Source of the DNA: Methylophilus sp.
GTDB lineage: Bacteria; Pseudomonadota; Gammaproteobacteria; Burkholderiales; Methylophilaceae
Assembly: GCF_008015755.1 (NCBI RefSeq)
Contig: NZ_SSGF01000011.1
Location: 1-64,000, forward strand
Length of the DNA stretch: 64,000 bases
Direction of reading: 5' to 3'
Under the pieces are notes generated by a model. The model searched no databases and had not been told where the DNA came from. It saw only the letters and a program-made list of their open reading frames with translations. Of this stretch, positions 51,155-60,619 are shown piece after piece (the first letter of the stretch is position 1; every line of letters starts with the position of its first letter). The position numbers and the translations under genes were made by a program.

Positions 51155-52834
51155 ATGATTAGCAATTTAAATAACCTGCCTTCCGGTTCAACGATTGAAG
51201 CTGATGTCTGTATTGTTGGGGCAGGTGCAGCTGGAGTATCGCTCGCATTATCTCTCTCAGGACGCGGTTTAAAAATCTTGTTGCTTGAATCCGGGTTTGA
51301 ATTTGCAGATGATAAAACCCAAGATTTGTATGCAGGCGAAGTGGCCGACGAAAAATTACATAGTCCGCCAGACAAATATCGCCAACGACGGTTTGGTGGG
51401 TCAACCACCATCTGGGGTGGCCGCTGTATGCCTTTTGACCCGATTGATTTCGAGCCGCGTGAGTATATCCCGCAGAGTGGTTGGCCGATTAGCTATCAAG
51501 ATCTTGCGCCCTACTACCAACAAGCCAATAAGCTGCTAGAGGCTGGGGTTTATGAGTACGACGCGGACAAAGTATTTGATGAAGAGCAGCAGGCAGCCAT
51601 TAAAGGCTTTAAAAGTGACATCCTCAAAACCAACAATTTAGAGCGCTTTTCGTGTCCCACCAATGTGGGGGACCGTTACAAGCAACGGTTGGTATTAGCA
51701 AAAGATGTTGAGGTGTTGCTGGGCGCCAATTGCACAGGTATTCGCCTCAACCAGGCTGGCAATCATGTCAATCAATTGGATATTGCCAGTCTTGAAGGTA
51801 TTAAAGCCTCCGTAGTCGCTAAAAAAGTGATCTTGGCAACTGGCGGCATTGAAACAACGCGGCTGCTATTAGCCTCTAATGATATATGTAAAAATGGCAT
51901 CGGTAACGAACATGATTTAGTCGGCCGCTATTACCAGTGTCACATTGCAGGGAACCTAGGCAAGTTGACCGTGTTGGGCGCAACCAGTAATGTACGCCAC
52001 GGTTATGAAGTTTCCCTTGAGGGCATCTATTGTCGTCGCCGCTTTGCATTGACTGCTGACACACAGAAAAAAATTGGTGCTGGCAACATGGTCGCCAGAC
52101 TGCATTTCCCTAAAATTGTGGATCCCTCACACAAGATTGGTGTGTTGTCGGGGTTGTTTCTGGCTAAAAACTTTATCAGTTATGAGTACGGTAAACGTCT
52201 GAAAGACGGCCGATCCAGCTTCGTTATTTATTTAAAGCACTTTGCTAATATTATCCTTGATCCCATTGATACAGTTAAGTTTTTGTATCACTGGATTACC
52301 AAGCGGACCTTGGCGAAACGTAAGTTTCCTTCAGTGATTTTAAGCAATAAAAGCAATCAGTTCACCTTTGAAATTCATAGTGAACAATATCCTAATCCTA
52401 ACAGCAGGATTACACTCATCAGCGACACAGACATCTTCGGCATGCCTAAAGTGAAGGTTGACTGGCAATACCTGTCCGAAGACATTGAATCAGTAAGGCG
52501 CTCGCTCAAGGTGTTTGTGCAAGAAATTAACCAGAGCGGCTTGGCCACCTTTGAATTCAATGATGACCAGCTCGAAGAAGATTTAACCCGCTTTGGTGCC
52601 TATGGTGGACACCATATTGGCACCACCAGAATGGGCACAAGCCCTGAAAACTCCGTTGTGGATGCAGACTGCAAACTCCACAATATTGATAACTTATATA
52701 TCGCCAGTGCATCTGTGTTTCCAACCAGCAGTCAGGCCAACCCTACCCTGACCATTGTCGCCATGAGCTTGCGCCTGGCAGACCATATTGCAGACACCGT
52801 ACACGCTGGCAAAGCATCGCATTCAATCATCTAG
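51155..52834 (+). CDS. GMC-family oxidoreductase 1 (EPS locus)
   Basis: 559 residues. FAD-binding N-terminus EADVCIVGAGAAGVSLALSL, then RRFGGSTTIWGGRCMPFDPI, and the C-terminal GMC block GGHHIGTTRMGTSPENSVVD plus ASASVFPTSSQANPTLTIVA with the catalytic His and Asn. No signal peptide. Such enzymes oxidise alcohols, often sugars. It is a paralog of the GMC enzyme at 60620-62272 in the same locus. The frame starts at 51155 with no strong ribosome site. Followed 13 bases later by an epimerase gene. A role in modifying a sugar of the polymer is likely but unproven. Confidence 0.85.
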   Translation: MISNLNNLPSGSTIEADVCIVGAGAAGVSLALSLSGRGLKILLLESGFEFADDKTQDLYAGEVADEKLHSPPDKYRQRRFGGSTTIWGGRCMPFDPIDFEPREYIPQSGWPISYQDLAPYYQQANKLLEAGVYEYDADKVFDEEQQAAIKGFKSDILKTNNLERFSCPTNVGDRYKQRLVLAKDVEVLLGANCTGIRLNQAGNHVNQLDIASLEGIKASVVAKKVILATGGIETTRLLLASNDICKNGIGNEHDLVGRYYQCHIAGNLGKLTVLGATSNVRHGYEVSLEGIYCRRRFALTADTQKKIGAGNMVARLHFPKIVDPSHKIGVLSGLFLAKNFISYEYGKRLKDGRSSFVIYLKHFANIILDPIDTVKFLYHWITKRTLAKRKFPSVILSNKSNQFTFEIHSEQYPNPNSRITLISDTDIFGMPKVKVDWQYLSEDIESVRRSLKVFVQEINQSGLATFEFNDDQLEEDLTRFGAYGGHHIGTTRMGTSPENSVVDADCKLHNIDNLYIASASVFPTSSQANPTLTIVAMSLRLADHIADTVHAGKASHSII

Positions 52835-52847
52835 TTAGGAAGCACGC

Positions 52848-53819
52848 ATGAAAGTTTTAATCCTTGGTGCCACTGGTCACGTAGGCAGTCGCCTGCATAC
52901 ACATTTACAACATGCTAATATTTCATCGATTGCTGCATCCAGAGGCAGAATGCGTAGCAATGTTGCCAATCATATCATTCTCGACAGTATGAACCTGGCA
53001 GAGCTGACCAAGCAATTGCAAAACGTTGACGCAGTGGTCAATTGCGTCGCTGGTAGCAAAGACGCCATCGGGGCGGGCGCTCAAATTCTCACGCAAGCCG
53101 CCTTGGCGGTAGGTAAGCCAACCATTGTCCATTTAAGTACCATGTCTGTTTACGGGGCTAGCGAGGGCGTGATCACAGAAACATCCCCTTTTGACCCTGA
53201 TTACAACTGGTATGCCGCCGCCAAATGTGAGGCTGAAGGCCATATGCAGGCCTATGCACGAGCAGGCGGTAAAGTAGTTGTTTTACGGCCAGGCTGCATC
53301 CATGGCCCAGGCAGTGTGCAGTGGGTAGAGCGCATCGCCAACTTGCTTAAAACTTTCAGATTAGGCGACTTAGGCAGTGCCGGTGACGGCTGGAGTAATT
53401 TGGTGCATGTCGATGATGTAGTCAAAGCCATTCACTTTGGACTTGAGATACCATTAGCTGCTGGTGAAATTCAGCATTTCAATTTAGCCGCTCCAGACAG
53501 CCCGAGATGGAACCAGTATTTTATTGACCTGGCACAGGCGATTGATGCAACCCCAGTCAAGCGTATTCATCCTTTACAACTCAAGCTGGATTCAAAAGCT
53601 TTTAGCCCGGCGATTAAAATCTCTCAAAAGCTACTTGCTAAAGCAAAGCAAGCCGGTTTAGCCAACCGCCTACCAGAACCACTACCACCCTCTCTAGTCA
53701 GGCTATTTAAGCAACACATTTTTCTGGATGCACAAAAAGCCTCTGCCAATCTTTCATTCATGACATATGAACAAAGCCTGTTAAGCTCTATTGAATGGTT
53801 GAAAAATGAGCAACACTAA
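52848..53819 (+). CDS. NAD-dependent epimerase/dehydratase
   Basis: 323 residues, extended SDR. NAD motif KVLILGATGHVGSRLHTHL; the Ser of the triad in VHLSTMSVYGAS and Tyr-x3-Lys in NWYAAAKCEAEG; PGCIHGPGS follows. Substrate likely a nucleotide- or lipid-linked sugar of the EPS locus. AGGAAG precedes the ATG. Together with the GMC enzyme it forms a two-gene unit on the strand opposite to the rest of the locus, so the pair may catalyse consecutive oxidation and reduction, i.e. an epimerisation through a keto intermediate. Confidence 0.82.
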   Translation: MKVLILGATGHVGSRLHTHLQHANISSIAASRGRMRSNVANHIILDSMNLAELTKQLQNVDAVVNCVAGSKDAIGAGAQILTQAALAVGKPTIVHLSTMSVYGASEGVITETSPFDPDYNWYAAAKCEAEGHMQAYARAGGKVVVLRPGCIHGPGSVQWVERIANLLKTFRLGDLGSAGDGWSNLVHVDDVVKAIHFGLEIPLAAGEIQHFNLAAPDSPRWNQYFIDLAQAIDATPVKRIHPLQLKLDSKAFSPAIKISQKLLAKAKQAGLANRLPEPLPPSLVRLFKQHIFLDAQKASANLSFMTYEQSLLSSIEWLKNEQH

Positions 53820-54116
53820 TTATATGCTTTGCATATCTTGAGTTTGGCAAACTTCATTCTTTTTTATTATTATCATGTGGATTATTTTTAATCAGCTAAA
53901 AGCCACTGCAGTCTAGGGCAAGTTCGATCTCTTTTTGTTTGCAAATATGGCGATAGCCATTTTAAAAAATGACTTTCCTGGTACATTCAAAAGCTACTAT
54001 TAAGAATAGTAGCAGTTTTGATTGTTAGCATGAGCAATTGCTAGATTGAGCAACAAACGAGAGAATATTCGAATTAAAACTGATAGACACTATTCAAATG
54101 TAGTTGTTTAAACTCA
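53820..54116. other. Gene-free stretch inside the EPS locus
   Basis: About 300 A+T-rich bases between convergent genes. A stem ACTATT/AATAGT near 53995-54010 is the only hairpin noted; the T-run after it is short. No ORF seen. Confidence 0.4.
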
Positions 54117-55610
54117 TCACAAACAATCGACTGATTTTTGACTGCACTTTCTCAGGTAATTGTTATCTGTGGTGTAGATATACTGATGATATCTAATCTC
54201 ATCGTTGTCTGGGCGGTGTATACGCAACCCAATGAAATCTTTTAGGCGATCTTTAAAAGAGTAATCTTTAATCTCTATAACTGAGTCTGGATCATTTTTA
54301 GTAAGTGTAATAGTTATTTTTTTTGTAGCCTCATCACCACTAATTTGCCATCCCAGTGATGGCTTGTCGATGCGAAAGTCAGTAATTTCTATCGGCAGTT
54401 TTTGGCCTGCATTCACCCAAAAACTCGATGAAGATGAATGTAAGTTCGCGAGAACAAGAGATCTCAAGCTCCAATGACAACTACCTGGCCCACTGTAAAT
54501 ATCCAGGAACCGTTTGTCGTTATTATAAAAGCCTTGGGTAATTGTTCCGTCTATCAATACCTTGTGTGAAACAAAGTGATCAAGAACTAAAAAGAAGCCA
54601 TGTTTTGCCTTCGCTTGTACCTCTGGATTATTCGTAATTAATGAGTTTGCTAACAATGGTGCTGGCACTGCCATTCTGTAACATACAGAGCGCCCCATCA
54701 TTGGAATACCTACCGGACTAATCAAATGCTCTGTTAAATTAGCTGAGTCGTTGATAGCTTTTGTGATAAATACCTTATCAAAACTATCGTTCACGTAATG
54801 AATCCAAAACAAATCATAGGTAATCCCCCATGTGTTGTAAAAATCTACACCGTGAGGCGCATCGAAAAACCAACCATCTGAAAGATAAAACTTCTTAAAT
54901 ATGAAGTAGTTTTTCATAGGATCTACAGTAATCACAACATTCATCTTACTGAGGATAGTGTTTACTACAACTGGAAACAGTAGCCAATTATTCTGAGGAA
55001 GTTTTACGTGATTTACTTGCAGTAGATACTGGGAAACTTGATCTTTTTCCTGACTAGAAAAAGTGTCCCAGATCAATGGCTTTGTGAGCCATAATATTCT
55101 TGCAATGTCTGCTGATTCAACAACACGCTGATCATAATCTTCAATGCTACCCCAATAATCCTTTGAGTCTGCTTCTGTGCCATTGAGTATCCCATTTTTT
55201 AGACAGTTAATAATTTTTAAGTCGTTATCATTTAATGTGTTATCTCTTAATTTTGAGAATACTTCGGACGCAATAAGAACACCTGTTCTAGAGAAACCCT
55301 CCATACCTGAAACACGAAAACCCCAGATACTTCCATATCCTGGGTAGTTAACATAACTGCATGATTTAGTTTGGTGTTTGACAAATCCTGCTCGAAAATA
55401 TGAATTTAGTATAGAGAGCCTATTAATTGATTCGCTCTTGGCATTCATATACGAGTTAGTCGTGTTTTCATCTGCCTGAGACTGTTCCTCAATTGGTGAT
55501 TTGTACAGGCTTATGTCAGAGTTTATGTATCGGATGACCAATAAAAACAATCCCATCAAAATTAGGATAATCATGATGTTTATAACTTTTTTTAATCTCA
55601 ATGGGATCAT
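54117..55610 (-). CDS. Membrane-anchored DUF2264 protein
   Basis: 497 residues. One N-terminal membrane helix (MIIILILMGLFLLVIRYI, residues about 11-28) anchors a periplasmic domain. The signature YLSDGWFFDAPHGVDFYNTW and MGRSVCYRMAVPAPLLAN fits DUF2264, an (alpha/alpha)6-barrel family related to glycoside hydrolases; it is recalled as linked to a CAZy hydrolase family. Last gene of the EPS operon: it may trim or cleave the polymer. Composition is A+T-rich like the two acyltransferase genes, possibly a recent acquisition. Confidence 0.65.
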   Translation of the reverse strand: MIPLRLKKVINIMIILILMGLFLLVIRYINSDISLYKSPIEEQSQADENTTNSYMNAKSESINRLSILNSYFRAGFVKHQTKSCSYVNYPGYGSIWGFRVSGMEGFSRTGVLIASEVFSKLRDNTLNDNDLKIINCLKNGILNGTEADSKDYWGSIEDYDQRVVESADIARILWLTKPLIWDTFSSQEKDQVSQYLLQVNHVKLPQNNWLLFPVVVNTILSKMNVVITVDPMKNYFIFKKFYLSDGWFFDAPHGVDFYNTWGITYDLFWIHYVNDSFDKVFITKAINDSANLTEHLISPVGIPMMGRSVCYRMAVPAPLLANSLITNNPEVQAKAKHGFFLVLDHFVSHKVLIDGTITQGFYNNDKRFLDIYSGPGSCHWSLRSLVLANLHSSSSSFWVNAGQKLPIEITDFRIDKPSLGWQISGDEATKKITITLTKNDPDSVIEIKDYSFKDRLKDFIGLRIHRPDNDEIRYHQYIYTTDNNYLRKCSQKSVDCL

Positions 55611-55708
55611 TTTTATACTTCTTTAAACAACACTCGATTAATCACGGTAAAAAATAAGTTTTTAATTACTTAGCCAATCATGTACTAATTCGACTACTAA
55701 TAAATGAA

Positions 55709-56773
55709 TCAGACGTTAGAACCGTATTTTCTTCTTAAATCAATCGTAGGGCGCTCAATTACATAATAAGAAATTAAAGTAGTGACGAGTGTTAAACCCC
55801 AGAACCCCAATTGCCATACAAGAGAGAACTTATTTACACCAGCTATGTATGAAATAACAGTCATAGAGAACCAATGCTGTAAATACAAAGAGTAGCTGAG
55901 TTTCCCAATAAAGGTGAGTGTACTCAGCCCTAAAAAGCGTCTAATAGCTGCAAAGAGAGTCGCCTGATTGAATAAAATATTCAATAATATTAAAAAAAGA
56001 CCAACATTTTGCAGGCTATATCTGAATGTCTCCCTAAAAAAAGGATCTCTAAATAATAGAGATAACAAAATAACGGCCAATCCAATTATAAAATAACCTA
56101 ATTTAATCAGATGCTTCTCAACCCACTCTTTATTTGTTGGCTTATGAATTAGGTAAGCCATGAAACATCCGAATGCAATTGAGTCAATTCTAGCCTCCGT
56201 AGCTGAGTAGGTGTAACCTCCCTCATGAAGCATATCTGGGAAAATTAATGCGTATCCCAACCTAATTACAAGTGGTAGCACTAAAAACGCAACAATGATC
56301 TGATAATAACGATTTGAACGATAAGTGAAGGCTAGAAGCGGTGCAAAGAGAATATAAAAGTGTTCCTCGATAGCAAGGCTCCATAAAATATTAAATGGTG
56401 AAAGCAAACCATCTACATTAGTGAAATGTATAAAAATTTTATAGTAGTTAGCACCATAAAATAAGGCAGCAAAAATTTCTGAAATTTTTATTGAGTGATT
56501 AATATAAAAAATTAAAAGGCTTGAAATGACTATAAAATATATTGCTGGTGGTAATAGTCGCCAAAAACGTCGTATGTAGAATTTTTTTAAGTCGATGTGC
56601 TTGTACTTTTCAGCTTCAGCAATTAACAGTGATGTAATTAAGTAACCACTAATAAAAAAGAAAATCGTCACTCCAAAACCACCCGGAACAATATGCCCAA
56701 ATCCAGCATGTGAAATCATGACAAGTAATATGGATAGAGCCCGGATACCATCTAGTTCTGGTGTGTATTTCAT
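55709..56773 (-). CDS. Acyltransferase 3 family protein (OafA-like) 1
   Basis: 354 residues, about ten membrane helices. N-terminus YTPELDGIRALSILLVMISH with the catalytic-type His, PGGFGVTIFFFISGYLITSL, RRFWRLLPPAIYFIV and NILWSLAIEEHFYILFAPLL are the acyltransferase-3 hallmarks. Such proteins O-acetylate or acylate EPS, LPS or peptidoglycan sugars across the inner membrane. No SGNH domain is attached. Tandem with a second family member upstream. Confidence 0.9.
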   Translation of the reverse strand: MKYTPELDGIRALSILLVMISHAGFGHIVPGGFGVTIFFFISGYLITSLLIAEAEKYKHIDLKKFYIRRFWRLLPPAIYFIVISSLLIFYINHSIKISEIFAALFYGANYYKIFIHFTNVDGLLSPFNILWSLAIEEHFYILFAPLLAFTYRSNRYYQIIVAFLVLPLVIRLGYALIFPDMLHEGGYTYSATEARIDSIAFGCFMAYLIHKPTNKEWVEKHLIKLGYFIIGLAVILLSLLFRDPFFRETFRYSLQNVGLFLILLNILFNQATLFAAIRRFLGLSTLTFIGKLSYSLYLQHWFSMTVISYIAGVNKFSLVWQLGFWGLTLVTTLISYYVIERPTIDLRRKYGSNV

Positions 56774-56829
56774 AAAGTGATTTCTAATTTCTTGGTAAGT
56801 TAAATTTTAAGCAGCATAGACTAAGTAAC

Positions 56830-57933
56830 TTACACTTTGACAAGTTTGCGTGATTTTTCTCTGAACGGGCTCTCTATCAGCTTATAAGTGATGAAACCAA
56901 TGAGTAAACAAGCAGCCAAAAAACCAATTGTGAGAAGAAGAGCTAATGGAAATTCGAATTGTGGGATAGATAATCCTTCAACAATCATTTCAGGGCGGTG
57001 AAACAATACCCGAATCACTTGCTGGTAAAACCACAATACCAGGCCATGCGACATATACAAAGAGAATGAGATTGTTCCCAACCACACCAAGGCCGGATGT
57101 GATAAAAAATGCTTCCAAAAATGATCTCGTGAAAGCAATATTGCGCTGATCAGCAGGCAGGTTAAAGGGTAAATCATTACTTTTAGTGCCTTCGCATCAT
57201 GCCCAAACACCATGAACGCTCCGATCAATAAGAAGCAGGCGGGTATCCAATACGGACTTAATATCATTGAATCCTTAGCTTTACTGATACCCAGTGCCAA
57301 CATACAGCCTATGAAAAAACCAGCGATACATCTAAGCATAAAATCATGATGCTCCGGCTGATAGATGAATAGTATCAATGCCGCAGATAGGCCTAATGCA
57401 GCAAAAATATAATTTTTGAATTTTGCAAAGTTGAGCACAATCAACCCAAAAATTAGGTAGGTATAAAACTCAGCGCTTATAGACCAGGCCGGGCTATTAA
57501 AGGTTATTGCCTGTTCATTAGGCCAAAAGGCTTTAATCATAAAGACATCGCGCATAAATGCAGCGAGGTTATTTTGCTCGAAGGGTTGCTTACTCAGGCT
57601 GGCAATTCCAAAATGATGCTGCAGCACATATTTCAATATCTCAATACCAAGAAACAATATCAAGAATAAAAGGTGAACTGGATACAGCCGCCCAAATCTT
57701 AAAAACTGAAACTTTGCCAGCTCATAAAACGAGTTGATTCTATTGGCATAAGCGGTGTAAATGACAAAACCTGACAATACAAAAAACAAATCAACCATCA
57801 TAAACCCACTACGAATAATTGATATGTTATGGATCATCGGGTTCCATGCTGGCACATGGTAAAGAACGACCAGTAAAGCAGCAATCCCGCGCAAGCTTTC
57901 TAACTGATCAATTTTTTTTATAGATTTATTCAT
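56830..57933 (-). CDS. Acyltransferase 3 family protein (OafA-like) 2
   Basis: 367 residues, about ten membrane helices. Motifs QLESLRGIAALLVVLYHVPA, MVDLFFVLSGFVIYTAYANR, FLRFGRLYPVHLLFL and SPAWSISAEFYTYLIFGLIV. It differs enough from the neighbour at 55709 to be a separate acquisition or an old duplicate, so the polymer may carry two different acyl decorations. It lies 37 bases after the GT2 gene. Confidence 0.9.
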   Translation of the reverse strand: MNKSIKKIDQLESLRGIAALLVVLYHVPAWNPMIHNISIIRSGFMMVDLFFVLSGFVIYTAYANRINSFYELAKFQFLRFGRLYPVHLLFLILFLGIEILKYVLQHHFGIASLSKQPFEQNNLAAFMRDVFMIKAFWPNEQAITFNSPAWSISAEFYTYLIFGLIVLNFAKFKNYIFAALGLSAALILFIYQPEHHDFMLRCIAGFFIGCMLALGISKAKDSMILSPYWIPACFLLIGAFMVFGHDAKALKVMIYPLTCLLISAILLSRDHFWKHFLSHPALVWLGTISFSLYMSHGLVLWFYQQVIRVLFHRPEMIVEGLSIPQFEFPLALLLTIGFLAACLLIGFITYKLIESPFREKSRKLVKV

Positions 57934-57970
57934 TGATAACTTTTTGAATTAAACAAAAATCGAGACTGAA

Positions 57971-59155
57971 CTAGTCCCTTTTTGATTTAACCCACTCTAT
58001 TTGACGGTTAACGAAAAATTTGGCGTAAAGCTGAATTTTACTCAGTGCATATACGGGGGCGTATGTTAACAGCTCAAAGAAAGGCAAGATTTTTCTGCCA
58101 TGCTTGAACCAGGAAATCATGACAAACAAAGCTAAAAGTAAAAACTGAATCACGCCATAGCCCCAAGGTAAATATGTCCCTGAAGCAAAAATAAGCCCTG
58201 CTGAAACAATCGCAAAAAAACCACTCAAAAGGAATAACAAAGCCACTGGCGGTACGCACAGATCTAGAGCCATGGAGATCATCTCAACATTACCTGTGCG
58301 CAAACCTTTAAATAGCAATGGCAAGCCTTCTTGAACGATCATGCCGATGTGACCATGCTCCCATCTTTTTCGTTGCGATGCAGCCCCTTCATCATTCATA
58401 GGGAACTCGCTCGTAACGTAGGCTTCTGGACAAAACTTAGGTGCTACATGCTGCACCGTTAAGTCTATCCCTAACTTCATATCCTCAACGATGTAACCTT
58501 TAGCCAGATTTGCACTTTTGACATGTTCCCATGGAAAAGCCATACCAGAACCCATTAATTGCATGGGCATGCCCAAACGATGAAAACCCAATGGTCGAGT
58601 CCAGCTCTTAACGACATAGGCAAATTCGGCCAACTTGGTTTTGACTGGTGAATTGGGTTTAGCTTGAATCAGATATAGTGCTTGCACTGAGCGCTTGCCG
58701 TTAACAACCGCCTGCACCAGAGCATTAATAGTATCAGGATAGACTAAACAATCCGCATCAAACACAATCATGACTTCTGGTGGATTATTGCGTAAATACT
58801 GAATGCCGAAATCTAATGCATAGCCTTTACCACGCAAGGTATCATGCGCTCTTTCAATAACTTCAGCCCCAAGGTCGCGAGCGATCTCTGCTGTGTTATC
58901 ACTGCAATTGTCCGCAATAACAACAATTCTGGTGTTTGGAGTAGCTGCTTTTTTGATTGAGGCTAGAGTATCGCTTATACCAGCAGATTCGTTGTGCGCG
59001 GGAATCAGCAATGCGACTGATGCTGATTGTGCCTCGACCTTTTGATTGCGATAACCCGGAAGAACAGCCACCAAAATCTGCAAACAAAAGGTGAGTACGG
59101 GTATTGCCAATATAGCAAGCAAAACCAAAAAAAGTATTTCAGCAACAATCAGCAT
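57971..59155 (-). CDS. Glycosyltransferase family 2, membrane-bound
   Basis: About 394 residues. An N-terminal membrane helix (LFLVLLAILAIPVLTFCLQI) is followed by a GT-A fold with ALLIPAHNESAGISDTLASI, VIADNCSDNTAEIARDLGAE, VIERAHDTLRGKGYALDFGI and VIFDADCLV (DxD-type), then the QRKRWEHGH motif of processive enzymes, and C-terminal membrane helices. Similar proteins make or extend polymers or transfer to lipid carriers. The ATG at 59155 (MLIVAEILFLV) is chosen; a TTG 33 bases upstream is possible. Confidence 0.87.
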   Translation of the reverse strand: MLIVAEILFLVLLAILAIPVLTFCLQILVAVLPGYRNQKVEAQSASVALLIPAHNESAGISDTLASIKKAATPNTRIVVIADNCSDNTAEIARDLGAEVIERAHDTLRGKGYALDFGIQYLRNNPPEVMIVFDADCLVYPDTINALVQAVVNGKRSVQALYLIQAKPNSPVKTKLAEFAYVVKSWTRPLGFHRLGMPMQLMGSGMAFPWEHVKSANLAKGYIVEDMKLGIDLTVQHVAPKFCPEAYVTSEFPMNDEGAASQRKRWEHGHIGMIVQEGLPLLFKGLRTGNVEMISMALDLCVPPVALLFLLSGFFAIVSAGLIFASGTYLPWGYGVIQFLLLALFVMISWFKHGRKILPFFELLTYAPVYALSKIQLYAKFFVNRQIEWVKSKRD

Positions 59156-59200
59156 ACAGTCAATTTCAATAAGATTAATTAGGCCCAAGGGCGAGAAATA

Positions 59201-60619
59201 TTAATTCACACGTACCAATGTTCCGCTCACCTTAGAACTCACCCCAACCCCACTGGTAACGACGACATTAGAAATAACATCGTCTGCAGGCCACACAAAC
59301 GTCTTAGATTGGCCATCAGAAAGGTCGTAAGTGTCTACCCTCGTACTATACTGTTTATTTTTGATAATCAATCTGAGTTTACCACCGCCAGTCGTGATTG
59401 CAGTCAGTTTGTATTTATCACCAGCCTTGGGCTTAGCCCATGTAACCTTGCTAAGCGAACGACCTGAAGGATTTGATTGAACAATATTCGTCGTGGTTGG
59501 ACCGAAAACAACAGCCTGTTTCCAAGTATCAAATTTACCGGCAGATGGATCATTTGGTACACACGCTGCTCTTTGATAAACACACCAAGGCCCTCTTAAG
59601 GACAGAATATTTAAATTCTTTTCTGGGGTAAAAGGATTGCCGGATGCATCTACCCATGCTTTTGTTGAGGTGACCATACGCAACGATTGTCGAATTAGAT
59701 GCAATTCATTCGCTGCTTTATAGTTATAACCATTCTTGTGTAGATTAAGACCTGAGCCATTTTCAACATAGATAATGAAAGGAGTACCGTCATTAGTATC
59801 AACGATATAAGCGCCATAAACCTTCAGTGTATTCACAATTTTAATAAGTTCTGGAGTCTTAATTTTTGAAACATCAAAGCTTTCTGGCAACATTACTAAT
59901 GCGCCCTCTGGAATTTGACCTGTATTTTTGGCGCTGTATTGATCGGCGGATGTGGCTGGAAAAACATACGCAGGATCAGCTCCTGCACCGTTCAAAGCGA
60001 GAGACATTGCAAGTGCATGCGGATAAATGGGATCATTACTTGCAAACTCATTTTTGCGTATGATACCTGCACAAGCTCCAATACCAACCGCTCTAGCACC
60101 CTGGTAATAATGTGCTGGATCTGCCCAGCCAGTTCCGTCAATCGGTGACCATGCATAAAGGTTTGCAGTCCATTCACCATTTGTGTTTTTTAATTTCCAA
60201 AACGAATGAATCACTCCGCTTGCAACATCGTAGATGTCCGCATGCCCATCTCCACCCGATGCTGGAACCAAATCAGCAGGCCAATGCGCAATCTCAATTT
60301 TGGGCTGATTTGTCTCAGCATCAGCATCATAAACACCTTTTTGACCAGGATTTGGTTTAACTACAACTGGTCCGCTTGTTTCGTCAGCAAAAAAACATCC
60401 AGAGGAAAGTATCCCCTCGTGAATATTAGGGTTATATTTTGACGTTGGAATTACGAAGTCTGAAAAACTTGGGGAAACTGGCCTACTTTTCCATAACGAA
60501 TTTACAGCAAATGGCTTGATATAACGTTCAGCATCTCCTGCATTTACATTTGAATTAAAAGCAATTAAAGCAAGCCAAGGCAACGCAATAAAACTAATTT
60601 TATTAAAGGCTTTCATCAT
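59201..60619 (-). CDS. Exported protein of unknown function, EPS locus
   Basis: 472 residues. Signal peptide ending at SNVNA-GDAERYIK. No family recognised with certainty. The first two-thirds contain HWPADLVPASGGDGHADIYD, VIHSFWKLKNTNGEWTANLY and GARAVGIGACAGIIRKNEFA, then YPHALAMSLALNGAGADPAY: many aromatic/Gly/Asp motifs like those of carbohydrate-active or lyase-like beta proteins. The last 100 residues are beta-rich, Ser/Thr/Val-heavy, perhaps a carbohydrate-binding or sorting module. It follows the second GMC enzyme directly (stop and start adjacent), so it works on the same polymer. Confidence 0.65.
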   Translation of the reverse strand: MMKAFNKISFIALPWLALIAFNSNVNAGDAERYIKPFAVNSLWKSRPVSPSFSDFVIPTSKYNPNIHEGILSSGCFFADETSGPVVVKPNPGQKGVYDADAETNQPKIEIAHWPADLVPASGGDGHADIYDVASGVIHSFWKLKNTNGEWTANLYAWSPIDGTGWADPAHYYQGARAVGIGACAGIIRKNEFASNDPIYPHALAMSLALNGAGADPAYVFPATSADQYSAKNTGQIPEGALVMLPESFDVSKIKTPELIKIVNTLKVYGAYIVDTNDGTPFIIYVENGSGLNLHKNGYNYKAANELHLIRQSLRMVTSTKAWVDASGNPFTPEKNLNILSLRGPWCVYQRAACVPNDPSAGKFDTWKQAVVFGPTTTNIVQSNPSGRSLSKVTWAKPKAGDKYKLTAITTGGGKLRLIIKNKQYSTRVDTYDLSDGQSKTFVWPADDVISNVVVTSGVGVSSKVSGTLVRVN

